Part shown: in pieces, positions 53,584-61,351 of the stretch | How the letters are laid out: every line of letters begins with the position of its first letter | How positions within the stretch are numbered: the stretch's first letter is position 1 | Source of the DNA: Bradyrhizobium sp. in8p8 | GTDB taxonomy: Bacteria > Pseudomonadota > Alphaproteobacteria > Rhizobiales > Xanthobacteraceae | Assembly (NCBI RefSeq): GCF_000426845.1 | Contig: NZ_AUGD01000005.1 | Coordinates: 124,001 to 188,000 of the forward strand | Direction of reading: 5' to 3' | Length of the DNA stretch: 64,000 nt | Notes under the pieces: model-generated | Told to the model about the DNA's origin: nothing | The model's database searches: none | What the model saw: only the letters and a program-made list of their open reading frames with translations | Made by a program: the position numbers and the translations under genes

Positions 53584-53600
53584 TTTAGAAGCGTTCTAAA
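53584..53600. promoter_or_regulatory. Iron control element (Irr box) upstream of bfr
   Basis: tttagaagcgttctaaa is a perfect 7-base inverted repeat around three bases and matches the ICE consensus for Irr. It ends 41 bases before the bfr start, where a repressor would cover the promoter. Confidence 0.82.
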
Positions 53601-53641
53601 TACGGTTACGGCCGATTTGGACTGCAAGACTGGAGTGAACC

Positions 53642-54130
53642 ATGCAGGGCGACGCAAAAGTCATCGACTATCTCAACAAGGCGCTGCGTCACGAACTGAC
53701 TGCGATCAATCAGTACTGGCTGCACTACCGCTTTCTCGACAATTGGGGCCTGCTGGACATGGCGAAGGTCTGGCGCAAGGAGTCCATCGAGGAGATGGAG
53801 CATGCCGACAAGCTCACCGCGCGCATCCTGTTCCTCGACGGCTTTCCGAACATGCAGGTGCTTGATCCCCTGCGCATCGGCCAGAACGTCAAGGAGATCA
53901 TCGAGTGCGACCTCGCTGCCGAGATGAGCGCGCGTGCGCTCTACCAGGAGGCGGCGACCTACTGTCACGGCGCCAAGGACTACGTCACGCGTGACCTGTT
54001 CGAGAAGCTGATGAGCGACGAGGAGCACCACATCGATTTCCTCGAGACCCAGCTCGATCTGATCGGCCGCATCGGTCTGGAGCTCTACACCCAGAAGCAT
54101 GTCGGCGGCCTCGAGGGGGAGGGGCACTAA
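53642..54130 (+). CDS. bfr: Bacterioferritin
   Basis: The 162-residue four-helix protein forms the 24-subunit haem-containing iron store. All ferroxidase ligands are at their classical positions: E18, E51, H54, E94, E127 and H130. The haem ligand is Met52 (IEEMEHAD). It is cytoplasmic. GGAG lies seven bases before the ATG. The gene is 130 bases after bfd and has its own Irr-type box, so iron should repress or derepress both in step. Confidence 0.97.
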   Translation: MQGDAKVIDYLNKALRHELTAINQYWLHYRFLDNWGLLDMAKVWRKESIEEMEHADKLTARILFLDGFPNMQVLDPLRIGQNVKEIIECDLAAEMSARALYQEAATYCHGAKDYVTRDLFEKLMSDEEHHIDFLETQLDLIGRIGLELYTQKHVGGLEGEGH

Positions 54131-54150
54131 GCTCCTCTCGCTTCATCGTC

Positions 54151-54173
54151 ATGGCCAGGCCTGACCTGGCCAT
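54151..54173. terminator. Perfect stem-loop between bfr and a convergent gene
   Basis: atggccagg-cctga-cctggccat is a perfect 9-base stem 21 bases after the bfr stop. It resembles a family B half-element (gtcatggccaggcctgac) and may double as a bidirectional terminator. No T-tract follows. Confidence 0.55.
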
Positions 54174-54210
54174 TGCTGCCTCAAGACGGCGTGTCTGGAA
54201 AGCTGCCCGG

Positions 54211-54819
54211 CTACAACTGCGTCTTGTAAAGCTCTTCCACGGCCTGCTGACTCTGCGGCTCGCCCAGGCCCGTCTGGTCGTGAATGACCTCGACAATGCT
54301 CGGCATCACCGAGCGTTGCACCTTCTCGGGCGACCAAAGCTTCGAGCGCATCAGCGCCTTGCCGCAATGGAAATAGACTTCGCTGACGGCGACGTTCAGC
54401 ACGGCGCGCGGCGGCTTCCCGAACTCCACCATCGTGGCGAGCAGATCCGGATCGGCCGACAGCGTGCCGCGTCCGCCGACGCGCAGCGTCTCGTCGATGC
54501 CGGGAACGAAGAACAGCAGATGCACGAAGCCCGAGCCTTCGACGACGTTCCGAAAACTGTCGATCCGGTTGTTGCCGGAGCGGTCGGGCATCAACAGCCG
54601 GTTGGGGCCGGCGACGCGGACGAAGCCGATGCTGCCGCCGCGCGGAGAGGCATCCACGCTGCCGTCCGCGCCTGATGTCGCGAGCACGCAGAATGGCGAC
54701 ATCTCGATGAACTTCCTCGCATGCGCATCGATGGCGGGACGCGCCTTCGCGATCACGCGCGGAGTCGGCTTGGCATAGATGGCGGCGAGGTCTTTGGCGC
54801 TAAGATCGGTCAACGGCAT
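54211..54819 (-). CDS. Pyridoxamine 5'-phosphate oxidase-family FMN protein
   Basis: The 202-residue protein has the split-barrel flavin-binding fold of the MSMEG_1061-like group: helical N-terminus, then FIEMSPFCVLATSGADGSVDASPRGG, LLMPDRSGNNRIDSF and LLFFVPGIDETLRVGGRG. It probably binds FMN and reduces an unknown substrate. The ATG at 54819 has a GGAG close upstream; an ATG seven codons earlier is possible. It converges with bfr. Confidence 0.88.
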   Translation of the reverse strand: MPLTDLSAKDLAAIYAKPTPRVIAKARPAIDAHARKFIEMSPFCVLATSGADGSVDASPRGGSIGFVRVAGPNRLLMPDRSGNNRIDSFRNVVEGSGFVHLLFFVPGIDETLRVGGRGTLSADPDLLATMVEFGKPPRAVLNVAVSEVYFHCGKALMRSKLWSPEKVQRSVMPSIVEVIHDQTGLGEPQSQQAVEELYKTQL

Positions 54820-54884
54820 GGCTCCGCTATAGCTTGGCATCAGGCTACCCGATCAAGCCGCGCCAGCCAACGAAATCCATCGTG

Positions 54885-55235
54885 CTAAACTGCATCAGCC
54901 GGCACGAAGCAGCTGATGATGACGGCGCCGCGGTGATGGACGTACCACACCACGGCTTGGCCGACCGGATTGCCGCGATTGCGGATGATGGCGCGTTCCG
55001 GGACCTCCGTCCATTGTCCCTCGATCGGCACCCAATAAGCGCCGTTGCGCACGTCGTATTCGGTGCGATGGCCATCGGAGATGTCGCAGCAGGGAACCCC
55101 GTTCGGCGCGATCACACTCTTGAACCAGGCGCGGATGTCGGGCGGGACGTGGTCGTACTGGCCGTTGTCGCGCGCGAACGCGGTGTTCGTCAGCATCGTC
55201 GCAGCCAACCAGACGCACAGAGCCAGCCTGTGCAT
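54885..55235 (-). CDS. Secreted protein of unknown function
   Basis: The 116-residue protein has a signal peptide (MHRLALCVWLAATMLTNTAFA). Its mature domain has a conserved-looking GVPCCDISDGHRTEYDV segment and the ending VWYVHHRGAVIISCFVPA. The paired Cys and a third Cys near the C-terminus may be disulfide-bonded. It is 65 bases upstream of the flavin protein on the same strand. I do not recognise a named family. The 231 bases beyond its start (55236-55466) hold no further gene. Confidence 0.75.
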   Translation of the reverse strand: MHRLALCVWLAATMLTNTAFARDNGQYDHVPPDIRAWFKSVIAPNGVPCCDISDGHRTEYDVRNGAYWVPIEGQWTEVPERAIIRNRGNPVGQAVVWYVHHRGAVIISCFVPADAV

Positions 55236-55466
55236 GCGATCCTCCTCATCGCGTCTCGATTCGTGTCGTTGATGCGATTAAGCCCGAGCTGCCATCACAA
55301 TGCATGCTCAAATAATATGCGGCGGCAAGGCGCGCATGATGCGATGCGAAATCAAGCCGTGCCCGCGTGAAGCTCAGGGGCGCCACCGAACTTAACAGGC
55401 GTGCGGGCGAGGATGTAGGATTTCGTCGCCGCCGTTCGTCGTTGAGGAAAGATCCGGAGAGATTGC

Positions 55467-55733
55467 ATGTGCCGCAACATCAAGACGCTGTTTAACTTCG
55501 AGCCACCGGCTACCGAGGACGAGATCCACGCCAGCGCGCTGCAGTTCGTGCGAAAGCTGTCGGGCTTCAACAAGCCGTCACAGGCCAATGAGGAGGTGTT
55601 CGAACGCGCCGTGGCGGAAGTCTCGGACGCCGCGCGAAGACTCCTGACGTCGCTGCATACGCACGCGCCGGCGCGCGACCGGGAGGTCGAGGCGGAGAAG
55701 GCGAAGGAGCGCTCGCGGCTGCGGTTCGGTTAG
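55467..55733 (+). CDS. DUF2277 family protein
   Basis: The 88-residue protein begins MCRNIKTLFNFEPPATEDEI and continues AALQFVRKLSGF-like, the hallmark of DUF2277. The family is widespread, small and cytoplasmic, with unknown role. GGAG lies seven bases before the ATG. The C-terminus is charged and helical (DREVEAEKAKERSRLRFG). It stands alone. Confidence 0.9.
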   Translation: MCRNIKTLFNFEPPATEDEIHASALQFVRKLSGFNKPSQANEEVFERAVAEVSDAARRLLTSLHTHAPARDREVEAEKAKERSRLRFG

Positions 55734-55830
55734 CTCTCCCCTGGAGGCTATTGCGTGATCTGGCTCACGGAAGAGGTCGCCTGATCGCGCGAGGATGCTC
55801 GCCGGGCTTTTGGCAACCCGGAGCACGAAC

Positions 55831-56052
55831 ATGAGCCGCCCTCTTCTTCCTCTGAAAGCAGGCGCCGTCGCCTTCACGGTGCTGTGGACCGCCTGGATGA
55901 TGTGGTGGAGCGGCTCATACAGCAGCGTCAACCTCGTCATCCTGACGCTGCTCGGCACGATGGTCGGCTATCTCTGGTATCGCGCCATGCGCTGGCAGTT
56001 CGAGCGCATGGGCATGCTGCCGCGCAAGGATGATCCGTCCGGGGCGTCTTGA
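55831..56052 (+). CDS. Small two-helix membrane protein
   Basis: The 73-residue protein has two transmembrane helices (AVAFTVLWTAWMMWWSGSY and NLVILTLLGTMVGYLWYRAM) and a short basic C-terminus. The ATG at 55831 has GGAG eight bases upstream; an earlier ATG at 55795 in frame is less well placed. Function unknown. Confidence 0.75.
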   Translation: MSRPLLPLKAGAVAFTVLWTAWMMWWSGSYSSVNLVILTLLGTMVGYLWYRAMRWQFERMGMLPRKDDPSGAS

Positions 56053-56077
56053 CTGCTGCGCGCGTTCTGGCGCCCGG

Positions 56078-56596
56078 CTAATCCTTGCCGTGTTTCTTCT
56101 TTCTCTTCCTTTTCTTGTGCTCACCGCTTTCGCCGTCATCGCTCTCGTGATCGGCGACCGGCTCATCAACTTCCCGCACGGCGGCCTCGAGCGCGTCGCG
56201 CTCGGCGGCTTCGCGCTCGCGCTGGCGGCGACGTTCGTCCCAGGCATCGAAGAGCTGCTCGAGCCACGGCAGCACCTGCTCGATCGACGGCAGCTGACCG
56301 GGGGGACCTGGTTCGCCGCGCGGTCCTTGCGGGCCTGCCGGGCCCTGAGGTCCGGCGGGTCCCTGCGGCCCGGCCGGCCCGCGCGGGCCGGCTTCGCCCT
56401 GCTTGCCTTGGGGGCCGGGCTTGCCGGGCGGGCCCGCCTTCCCGACCGGACCCGGCTTGCCCTGCGGTCCCGGCTTGCCGCGCGCGCCGTCGGGCCCGCG
56501 CCGGCCGGGATGACCTTGCGGCCCCGGCCGTCCCGGTTCTCCTTGTCGCCCGCGAGGGCCCTGAGGTCCCGGCCGTCGTCCCTGATCGTCTGCCAC
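56078..56596 (-). CDS. Collagen-like protein
   Basis: The 172-residue protein is dominated by 30 uninterrupted Gly-X-Y triplets (residues 10-99), with Pro common at X and Pro, Gln, Arg or Lys at Y. An amphipathic helix follows ([21 protein letters not shown]), then an acidic stretch and a Lys/Arg-rich end. The triplets should form a collagen triple helix, with the helix as a possible trimerisation or binding domain. No signal peptide or anchor is visible. The start is a GTG with GGGAG seven bases upstream; no ATG fits. The GPA/GPQ alternation at residues 73-90 shows recent repeat expansion. Confidence 0.88.
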   Translation of the reverse strand: MADDQGRRPGPQGPRGRQGEPGRPGPQGHPGRRGPDGARGKPGPQGKPGPVGKAGPPGKPGPQGKQGEAGPRGPAGPQGPAGPQGPAGPQGPRGEPGPPGQLPSIEQVLPWLEQLFDAWDERRRQREREAAERDALEAAVREVDEPVADHESDDGESGEHKKRKRKKKHGKD

Positions 56597-56705
56597 GCCG
56601 CTGCTCCCTTCACCGAAGCAAGCTACTTAGCGGCGTTTGACGACAGCAGCAATTCTTCCCGTGCATCGCGGGACGCCGTCCACGTCGAAGCACGCGACCC
56701 TCGCT

Positions 56706-56954
56706 CTAGTCCTGGCAGGCGGGCACGTCGATGCCGGAAGCGGCATAGAGCCGGATCTTGTTGCGCAGCGTGCGTACCGACAGGCCGAGCACGCGCGAAG
56801 CGCGGGTGCGGTTGCCGTCGCAGCGCGCCAATGTCTGCAGCACGAGCTCGCGCTCGACCTCGTCGACGGTCGCGCCGATCAGCAGCGGAACGACCTGGTT
56901 GGGGGCAAGAAACTGTGCGGCCGATTCGGACGCAGCGACATGAACAGTGGTCAT
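56706..56954 (-). CDS. Fis-family helix-turn-helix protein
   Basis: The 82-residue protein consists almost entirely of the C-terminal DNA-binding domain of NtrC/FlbD-type activators: VERELVLQTLARCDGNRTRASRVLGLSVRTLRNKIRLY. It has no receiver or sigma54 ATPase domain. It may bind DNA as a dimer and modulate transcription, as Fis does. The ATG at 56954 has a GGGGAG site seven bases upstream. The 187 bases between it and the SDR gene contain no other feature. Confidence 0.85.
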   Translation of the reverse strand: MTTVHVAASESAAQFLAPNQVVPLLIGATVDEVERELVLQTLARCDGNRTRASRVLGLSVRTLRNKIRLYAASGIDVPACQD

Positions 56955-57141
56955 CAACACACTCCCCGATCAACGCCCGCTCCCATCGTCGGAAGCGGAT
57001 CGAGAACAAACGACCCCCAAGCCGTAGATCTACGGTGGTCGCGTTTGGTTAATGAAAGGTTAATCGCAGGGCGCCGCAGCAAATTGACCTTGAGAATGCC
57101 AAGATGCGGCCGCGATTCCCGCGGGCGGGAGATGTCTTCCC

Positions 57142-57909
57142 TCACACCGTCCGATATCCGCCGTCCACCATCACGATCGTGCCCGTGACATAGGCGGACA
57201 TGTCCGAGGCCAGGAAGATCGCGGGTCCCACGATGTCCTCGGGCTTGCCGGTGCGCGCCAGCGGGGTGTGATCGAGGAAGGCCTGCACCAGCGCCGGATT
57301 GGTCGCGCGCACATTGGCGTTGATGTTGGTCTCGATGAAGCCGGGGCCGATTGCGTTGACGCGCACGCCTTCCTTGCCGAGTTCGGCCGCGAGCGCCTTG
57401 GTGAAGCCGAGCACGCCGTGTTTCGATGTGGTGTAGGCCGCCGAGCTCGGCGTGCGCAGATGCACGAAGGACTGGATCGAGCCGATGTTGACGATGCGCC
57501 CCTTGCTGGCGCGCAAGGGCGCGAGGAACGCCTGCGTCATGTTGAAGACGCCGTTGAGGTTGAGCGAGATGATGTCGTTCCAGTCCTTTGCCACCGTCTC
57601 GGTCTCTGCGGTGAAGGCATTGCGGCGGGTGATGCCGGCGTTGTTGACGAGGATCGAGACCTGCCCGACCTTGCCCTCGACCTGCTTGGCCAGCGCGAAG
57701 CAATCCTCGCGCCGGGTCACGTCGAGCGCGAAGCTCTCGGCCTTGCCGCCGGCTTTGCGGATCTCCTGCGCGGCCTCTGCGACGGTGTCGGCGTTGACGT
57801 CGAGCAGCACGACCTGCGCGCCTTCCCGCGCGTAGCCGGCAGCGATCGCCCGGCCGATGCCGGAGCCGGCACCCGTGACGACGGCGATGTGGTTTGCGAG
57901 CTGCGCCAT
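57142..57909 (-). CDS. Short-chain dehydrogenase/reductase
   Basis: The 255-residue classical SDR has the cofactor motif TGAGSGIGRAIA, the NNAG motif (LVNNAGITR), and the catalytic Ser-Tyr-Lys in NIGSIQSF and YTTSKHG. The Asp at the end of beta-2 (LLDVNADT) predicts NAD(H). It is close to glucose-dehydrogenase and KduD-like oxidoreductases. The substrate is unknown. It is a single gene with an ATG at 57909. Confidence 0.93.
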   Translation of the reverse strand: MAQLANHIAVVTGAGSGIGRAIAAGYAREGAQVVLLDVNADTVAEAAQEIRKAGGKAESFALDVTRREDCFALAKQVEGKVGQVSILVNNAGITRRNAFTAETETVAKDWNDIISLNLNGVFNMTQAFLAPLRASKGRIVNIGSIQSFVHLRTPSSAAYTTSKHGVLGFTKALAAELGKEGVRVNAIGPGFIETNINANVRATNPALVQAFLDHTPLARTGKPEDIVGPAIFLASDMSAYVTGTIVMVDGGYRTV

Positions 57910-58020
57910 GACATATTCCTCCCGGTTTCTTTTCGAAGTGCCACGAAAAGCTAACTCGAAATTAAGGGGTCGGAAACGGTGGCCTTGGCATACTGATTCT
58001 GATTGCTAAACGTTGCGCGC

Positions 58021-58506
58021 ATGATGGAACGGCTCGACCCCTGGAAACTCGCCCTCGAACGATTGCGGTCGGCGCACTCGCCCGACTGGGCCGAGGCCGG
58101 CCGGCTGGTGGCCGAGATCGCGCGGATGAGCAGCGATGTCACGCTGCGCCAGGCCGCCGAGCAGGCCCTCCCGGTGCTGCGCCAGGCGGTGGACAACGAA
58201 GATCATAGCGTGGCGCTGGCGGCGCAGCGCCGCCTCGGCGTGGTGATCGAGGTCGTCCACGATCTGACCGCGCCGCGCTTTGGTCGCCGCAATGCGATGC
58301 CGAAGAAGCTGTCGAGCGAGGATCGCGCCCGCAAGATGCTCGGCCTGCCGCTCGCCGTGCAGCTCACATGCGAGGACATCAACCAGGCCTATCGCCGCGC
58401 CGCCAAGGGCATGCATCCCGATCACGGCGGCAGCGCGCAAGCCTTCATCGACCTCGCCGCCGCGCGCGATATCCTGATCCATCCCGGCGCGCACAAGGAC
58501 GCGTGA
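58021..58506 (+). CDS. C-terminal J-domain protein
   Basis: The 161-residue protein has an uncharacterised helical N-terminal part (residues 1-100) and a compact J-domain at the C-terminus (about residues 105-155). The HPD tripeptide is in AAKGMHPDHGGSAQAF. J-domains stimulate Hsp70; the position at the C-terminus and the lack of Gly/Phe or zinc regions make it a type III co-chaperone. Starts at 58021 and 58024 are both possible. A terminator follows. Confidence 0.88.
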   Translation: MMERLDPWKLALERLRSAHSPDWAEAGRLVAEIARMSSDVTLRQAAEQALPVLRQAVDNEDHSVALAAQRRLGVVIEVVHDLTAPRFGRRNAMPKKLSSEDRARKMLGLPLAVQLTCEDINQAYRRAAKGMHPDHGGSAQAFIDLAAARDILIHPGAHKDA

Positions 58507-58543
58507 GCGCGCATCAGCCCGCGATCACGCAACACAAACAAAA

Positions 58544-58575
58544 CCGGGCAAGGACGGATGCCCGTCCTTGCCCGG
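58544..58575 (-). terminator. Intrinsic terminator
   Basis: ccgggcaaggacgg-atgc-ccgtccttgcccgg is a perfect 14-base stem. On the minus strand it runs into GGTTTTGTTTGTG, so it terminates the secreted-protein gene at 58599-58850. It can also stop the J-domain gene on the plus strand. Confidence 0.88.
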
Positions 58576-58598
58576 CTCTTCGTCCGCCGATCGAATGG

Positions 58599-58850
58599 TT
58601 ACCAGGTGCAGCTGCCGCTCTTCAGCGCGGCATCCTTCAGCACGAGAGCGTCGATGAAGGTCGGCACGCTGGCGCTGGCGCGGTGATAGCCGGCCGGCCA
58701 CGGCGTGGTCGGGATGCTCTCGTCCCATATCTGGCAGAAGCCGCTGTCCTGCCAGCGGATCAGGTGATAGCCGGCTTCGGCCGGGCTCGCGGCGACGAAC
58801 GCAGTGACGGCCAGGCCGGCGGCAGCGCACAGCACGGAAATACGACGCAT
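58599..58850 (-). CDS. Small secreted protein, second duplicated family, copy 1
   Basis: The 83-residue protein has a signal peptide (MRRISVLCAAAGLAVTAFVA, cut after AEA) and a mature domain starting GYHLIRWQDSGFCQIWDE. Two Cys (CQIW and the final SCTW) may pair. GGAG precedes the ATG. It is a paralogue of 59090-59350 and likely periplasmic. Function unknown. Confidence 0.82.
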   Translation of the reverse strand: MRRISVLCAAAGLAVTAFVAASPAEAGYHLIRWQDSGFCQIWDESIPTTPWPAGYHRASASVPTFIDALVLKDAALKSGSCTW

Positions 58851-59035
58851 GATCAGCTCCTCGAAATGAATGATGTGATGCGCCTCCCGGCAATGCGGGG
58901 AGGGCTGGCGCGGGACGCTTCTGGGCAGGCGCCCCGGACAAGATGTGAGTAGTTCCGCGGCCGGGACAGGTTCAAAGCGGGCGCGCGAAACGCGGGATCA
59001 TGGCTGGAAAATGCGGGGCCGCGTCCGCAACGAGA

Positions 59036-59065
59036 AAGGGCGGATCGCGCCCGCGACCCGCCCTT
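59036..59065 (-). terminator. Stem-loop after the second secreted-protein gene
   Basis: aagggcgg pairs with ccgccctt, with an inner tcgcg/cgcga stem and one mismatch. It is 24 bases past the end of the gene at 59090-59350 and has no clear T-tract. Confidence 0.6.
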
Positions 59066-59089
59066 CGAATGCGATCTGCCGCGTCCGGC

Positions 59090-59350
59090 TCAGAGCGTGC
59101 ACTTGCGCTCGGCGCGCATCTTGATCTGGAGGTCGGAGGCCTGCTGGAAGGTGGGGAACGACTTGCTGACGACCTTGTAGGTGGAGACGCCGATCTGGAG
59201 CGGCTTGTACTGCAGGTCCTCGTTCCAGACCTGGCAGATGCCGGTGTTGTCCCAGCGGATCACGTAATAGCCGACCTTCGCCGAGGCCGGCACGGCGAAC
59301 ACGGAACTGGCGATGCCGGCAACGGCACAGAGGGCGAGAACGCGACGCAT
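59090..59350 (-). CDS. Small secreted protein, second duplicated family, copy 2
   Basis: The 86-residue protein has a signal peptide (RRVLALCAVAGIASSVFAVP, cut after ASA) and a mature domain starting GYYVIRWDNTGICQVWNED, clearly paralogous to the gene at 58599-58850. It ends ERKCTL. The ATG at 59350 follows AGGAG by seven bases; the frame is open upstream but that region is not coding. Function unknown. Confidence 0.82.
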   Translation of the reverse strand: MRRVLALCAVAGIASSVFAVPASAKVGYYVIRWDNTGICQVWNEDLQYKPLQIGVSTYKVVSKSFPTFQQASDLQIKMRAERKCTL

Positions 59351-59492
59351 GAAATATCTCCTGGTGGGGAATGTGATCCAAAAACTCGTGCGGTAAAAGC
59401 CAAGCCTTGGCAAGCCGGGGAGCCGCCGCTCACGGACATGTCAGGTGCGCACGAGGCATTTGGTTCGGCCGCGTGCCCGGCAGGCCACACGC

Positions 59493-59876
59493 TCACCCCG
59501 CCAGCGACGCCACCGCTTCGATCTCGATCAGCATCTCCGGCCTGGGCAACGCCTGCACCACGCAGGTGGTGCGCGCCGGATAGGGCGGCGGGCCGAAGGC
59601 GCCGGCATAGAGCGCGTTCATGGCGGCCACATCGCCGGCGCGGGTCAGCAGCACGTTGACCTTGACGAGGTCGCGGAACGTTGCGCCCGCCTCGCCCAGC
59701 ACGCGGCGGATGTTGACGACGACATTGGCGAACTGCGCCTCGAAGCCGTCGGGCAGCGCGCCCGATGCATCGAAGCCGGGAATGCCGGAGACGAACAGGA
59801 GATCGCCGACGCGCGTCGCAAAGGACAGCGGCGGCGCCTGGACGTGCGGCGGGGGCGCGAAATGCTGGATCGGCAT
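59493..59876 (-). CDS. RidA-family protein
   Basis: The 127-residue protein belongs to the YjgF/YER057c/UK114 family. The conserved Arg is in YPARTTCVVQALPRPEMLIEIEAVA, and GDLLFVSGIPGFDASG marks the first half. RidA hydrolyses reactive enamine/imine intermediates, and relatives act in catabolic pathways. The ATG at 59876 has a strong GAGGTGA site. Which subfamily it belongs to (true RidA or Rid2-7) is unsettled. A copy of the dispersed 25-base element lies 68 bases upstream. Confidence 0.9.
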   Translation of the reverse strand: MPIQHFAPPPHVQAPPLSFATRVGDLLFVSGIPGFDASGALPDGFEAQFANVVVNIRRVLGEAGATFRDLVKVNVLLTRAGDVAAMNALYAGAFGPPPYPARTTCVVQALPRPEMLIEIEAVASLAG

Positions 59877-59944
59877 GGGATCACCTCGATTGCGGTCGCT
59901 GACGCGTGAGCGTAGCGGCAGACGGCGGCCTCTCAAAACGAAAA

Positions 59945-59969
59945 TGCGAAAACAACCCCATGCACAGTA
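59945..59969 (-). repeat. Dispersed 25-base element upstream of the RidA gene
   Basis: The reverse complement is identical to 19101-19125 and points toward the RidA gene. It is part of the 455-base gene-free stretch 59877-60331, which also holds a family B repeat. Confidence 0.6.
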
Positions 59970-60095
59970 GGCGCCGCACGGAAATCATTGATGTTTTCCA
60001 GAATTCGTGAAAGTCGAAGCGTTCGCTTGCGCCGTCGGGCAAAACAGGGGCAGAATGGCATGCTGGCGACGGTCGGTGCGCGGCCCAAGACTCCG

Positions 60096-60210
60096 CCGTC
60101 ATGCCCCGGCCTGGCCGGGGCATCCAGTGCGCCGCGTCTGACATGGCGAGAGTGACTTCCAAACGCGGACCTCTGGAATACCGGATCGCCCGGTTAAACC
60201 TGGCGATGAC
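60096..60210. repeat. Palindromic intergenic repeat, family B variant
   Basis: Starts cgtcatgccccggcctggcc and ends ccggatcgcccggttaaacc with tggcgatgac. The ends are mutually complementary. It lies between the RidA gene and a secreted-protein gene. Confidence 0.65.
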
Positions 60211-60331
60211 ACTTGGGGCGTTGCTACAACCCGCGTCCTCCGCCCCATCATGTTGCCGCCGCGATCGATCGGGTAAATTCCTCGCGTCTGATTCGCCAAT
60301 CCTGCCCTGGAAACAGCCCCCGGAGACACCC

Positions 60332-60766
60332 ATGAAGATCGCATCCACCTTTCGCGCCGCGCTGCTCGTCATCGCCGCTTTGGCCGGCCTCTCGAGCGCC
60401 GCGCGGGCCGACAGCGGCTTCGTGACGCTGACGATCTACAAGGCGGGCTGGATCATCGGCGGCTCGGGCGGCTCGGGCGTGCTGAACTTCCGCGGCCGCA
60501 CCTATGCGCTCTCGACCGGCGGGCTCGACTACGGCCTCGTGTTCGGCGGATCCAAGACCGTGCTGCGCGGGCGCGTCTCCAACATCAACCGTCCCTCCGA
60601 TGTCGCCGGAGTCTACGGCGCGGCCGGTGCCGGCCTTGCGGTCGGCCGCGGCGCCCGCGCCATCGTGCTGACCAACCAGAAGGGCGCGGTGCTGGAGCTG
60701 ACCGGTCACCAGGTCGGGCTGATGGCGAATGCCGATCTCAGCGGGCTTGCGATCACGATGCGGTAG
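60332..60766 (+). CDS. Secreted protein of unknown function
   Basis: The 144-residue protein has a signal peptide (STFRAALLVIAALAGLSSAA, cut after RAD). The mature part is Gly-rich and beta-like (IIGGSGGSGVLNFRGRTYAL, GVYGAAGAGLAVGRGARAIV), with no cysteines. The ATG at 60332 follows GGAG. The pattern is reminiscent of small periplasmic DUF1134-like proteins, but the match is not strong enough to name it. It is convergent with the next gene. Confidence 0.75.
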   Translation: MKIASTFRAALLVIAALAGLSSAARADSGFVTLTIYKAGWIIGGSGGSGVLNFRGRTYALSTGGLDYGLVFGGSKTVLRGRVSNINRPSDVAGVYGAAGAGLAVGRGARAIVLTNQKGAVLELTGHQVGLMANADLSGLAITMR

Positions 60767-60782
60767 GGGATCGCAAAATGGA

Positions 60783-61175
60783 TCAGCGTGCCGGCTCCTT
60801 GGCACGCCTTTCGGTCGTGACCGCCTGCGCAGGCTTGCCGGCGCGGATCATCAGGAACGATCCGGAATCGCCCGGCAGGCGCCAGCGCCCGTCGATCTCG
60901 GTCGCCTCGGCGTTCACCGTGCCCTCATAGGTGACACGGTCGTAGCCGAAGCCGGGGGGCTCGTAGCGTTTGACGAACGAGACCGCGCTGCCGGAGCGAT
61001 GACCCGAGATCGAGGAATTGTGCGTGCTCACCGGGCAACCCGGCATCATGCAGGGCTCGGTCACGCTCCCGCCGAGCGCGCCGCCGGTCTCCACCAGCGT
61101 CGCCGTGAACGTGATCATGCCGACGCCCGGCTGGATGTAGCTGCCGTCCCACACGCCGGTCAGATCGTCGCTCAT
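60783..61175 (-). CDS. Hypothetical beta-rich protein
   Basis: The 130-residue protein has no signal peptide. The sequence alternates short beta strands (GVWDGSYIQPGVGMITFTATLVE, VTYEGTVNAEATEIDGRW), which suggests a small barrel. Two Cys lie in PCMMPGCPV. It is an isolated gene convergent with the previous one. I do not recognise a family. Confidence 0.7.
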   Translation of the reverse strand: MSDDLTGVWDGSYIQPGVGMITFTATLVETGGALGGSVTEPCMMPGCPVSTHNSSISGHRSGSAVSFVKRYEPPGFGYDRVTYEGTVNAEATEIDGRWRLPGDSGSFLMIRAGKPAQAVTTERRAKEPAR

Positions 61176-61351
61176 TGCTCAGGTTTCCTCAGGTGTGCAG
61201 GCGGTTGATAACCGGCTCATTCACCCGGAGTGGTATCGCCGGAATGTCGCGGTTGCAATACGCGGGCCTGCGGCCATCGTTGCATCGAAGCACGCGCGGC
61301 ATCGCGCGTTCGACGTTTAGCCGAGAGACGATGCAGGCGCCCGGCGGGTTG

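Noticed and set aside
56030..57052. Long plus-strand open frame over the collagen-like and Fis-like genes
   Set aside because: It reads through the complementary strand of Gly-X-Y repeats, giving an artificial Ala/Arg/Leu-rich sequence; both minus-strand genes have good ribosome sites.
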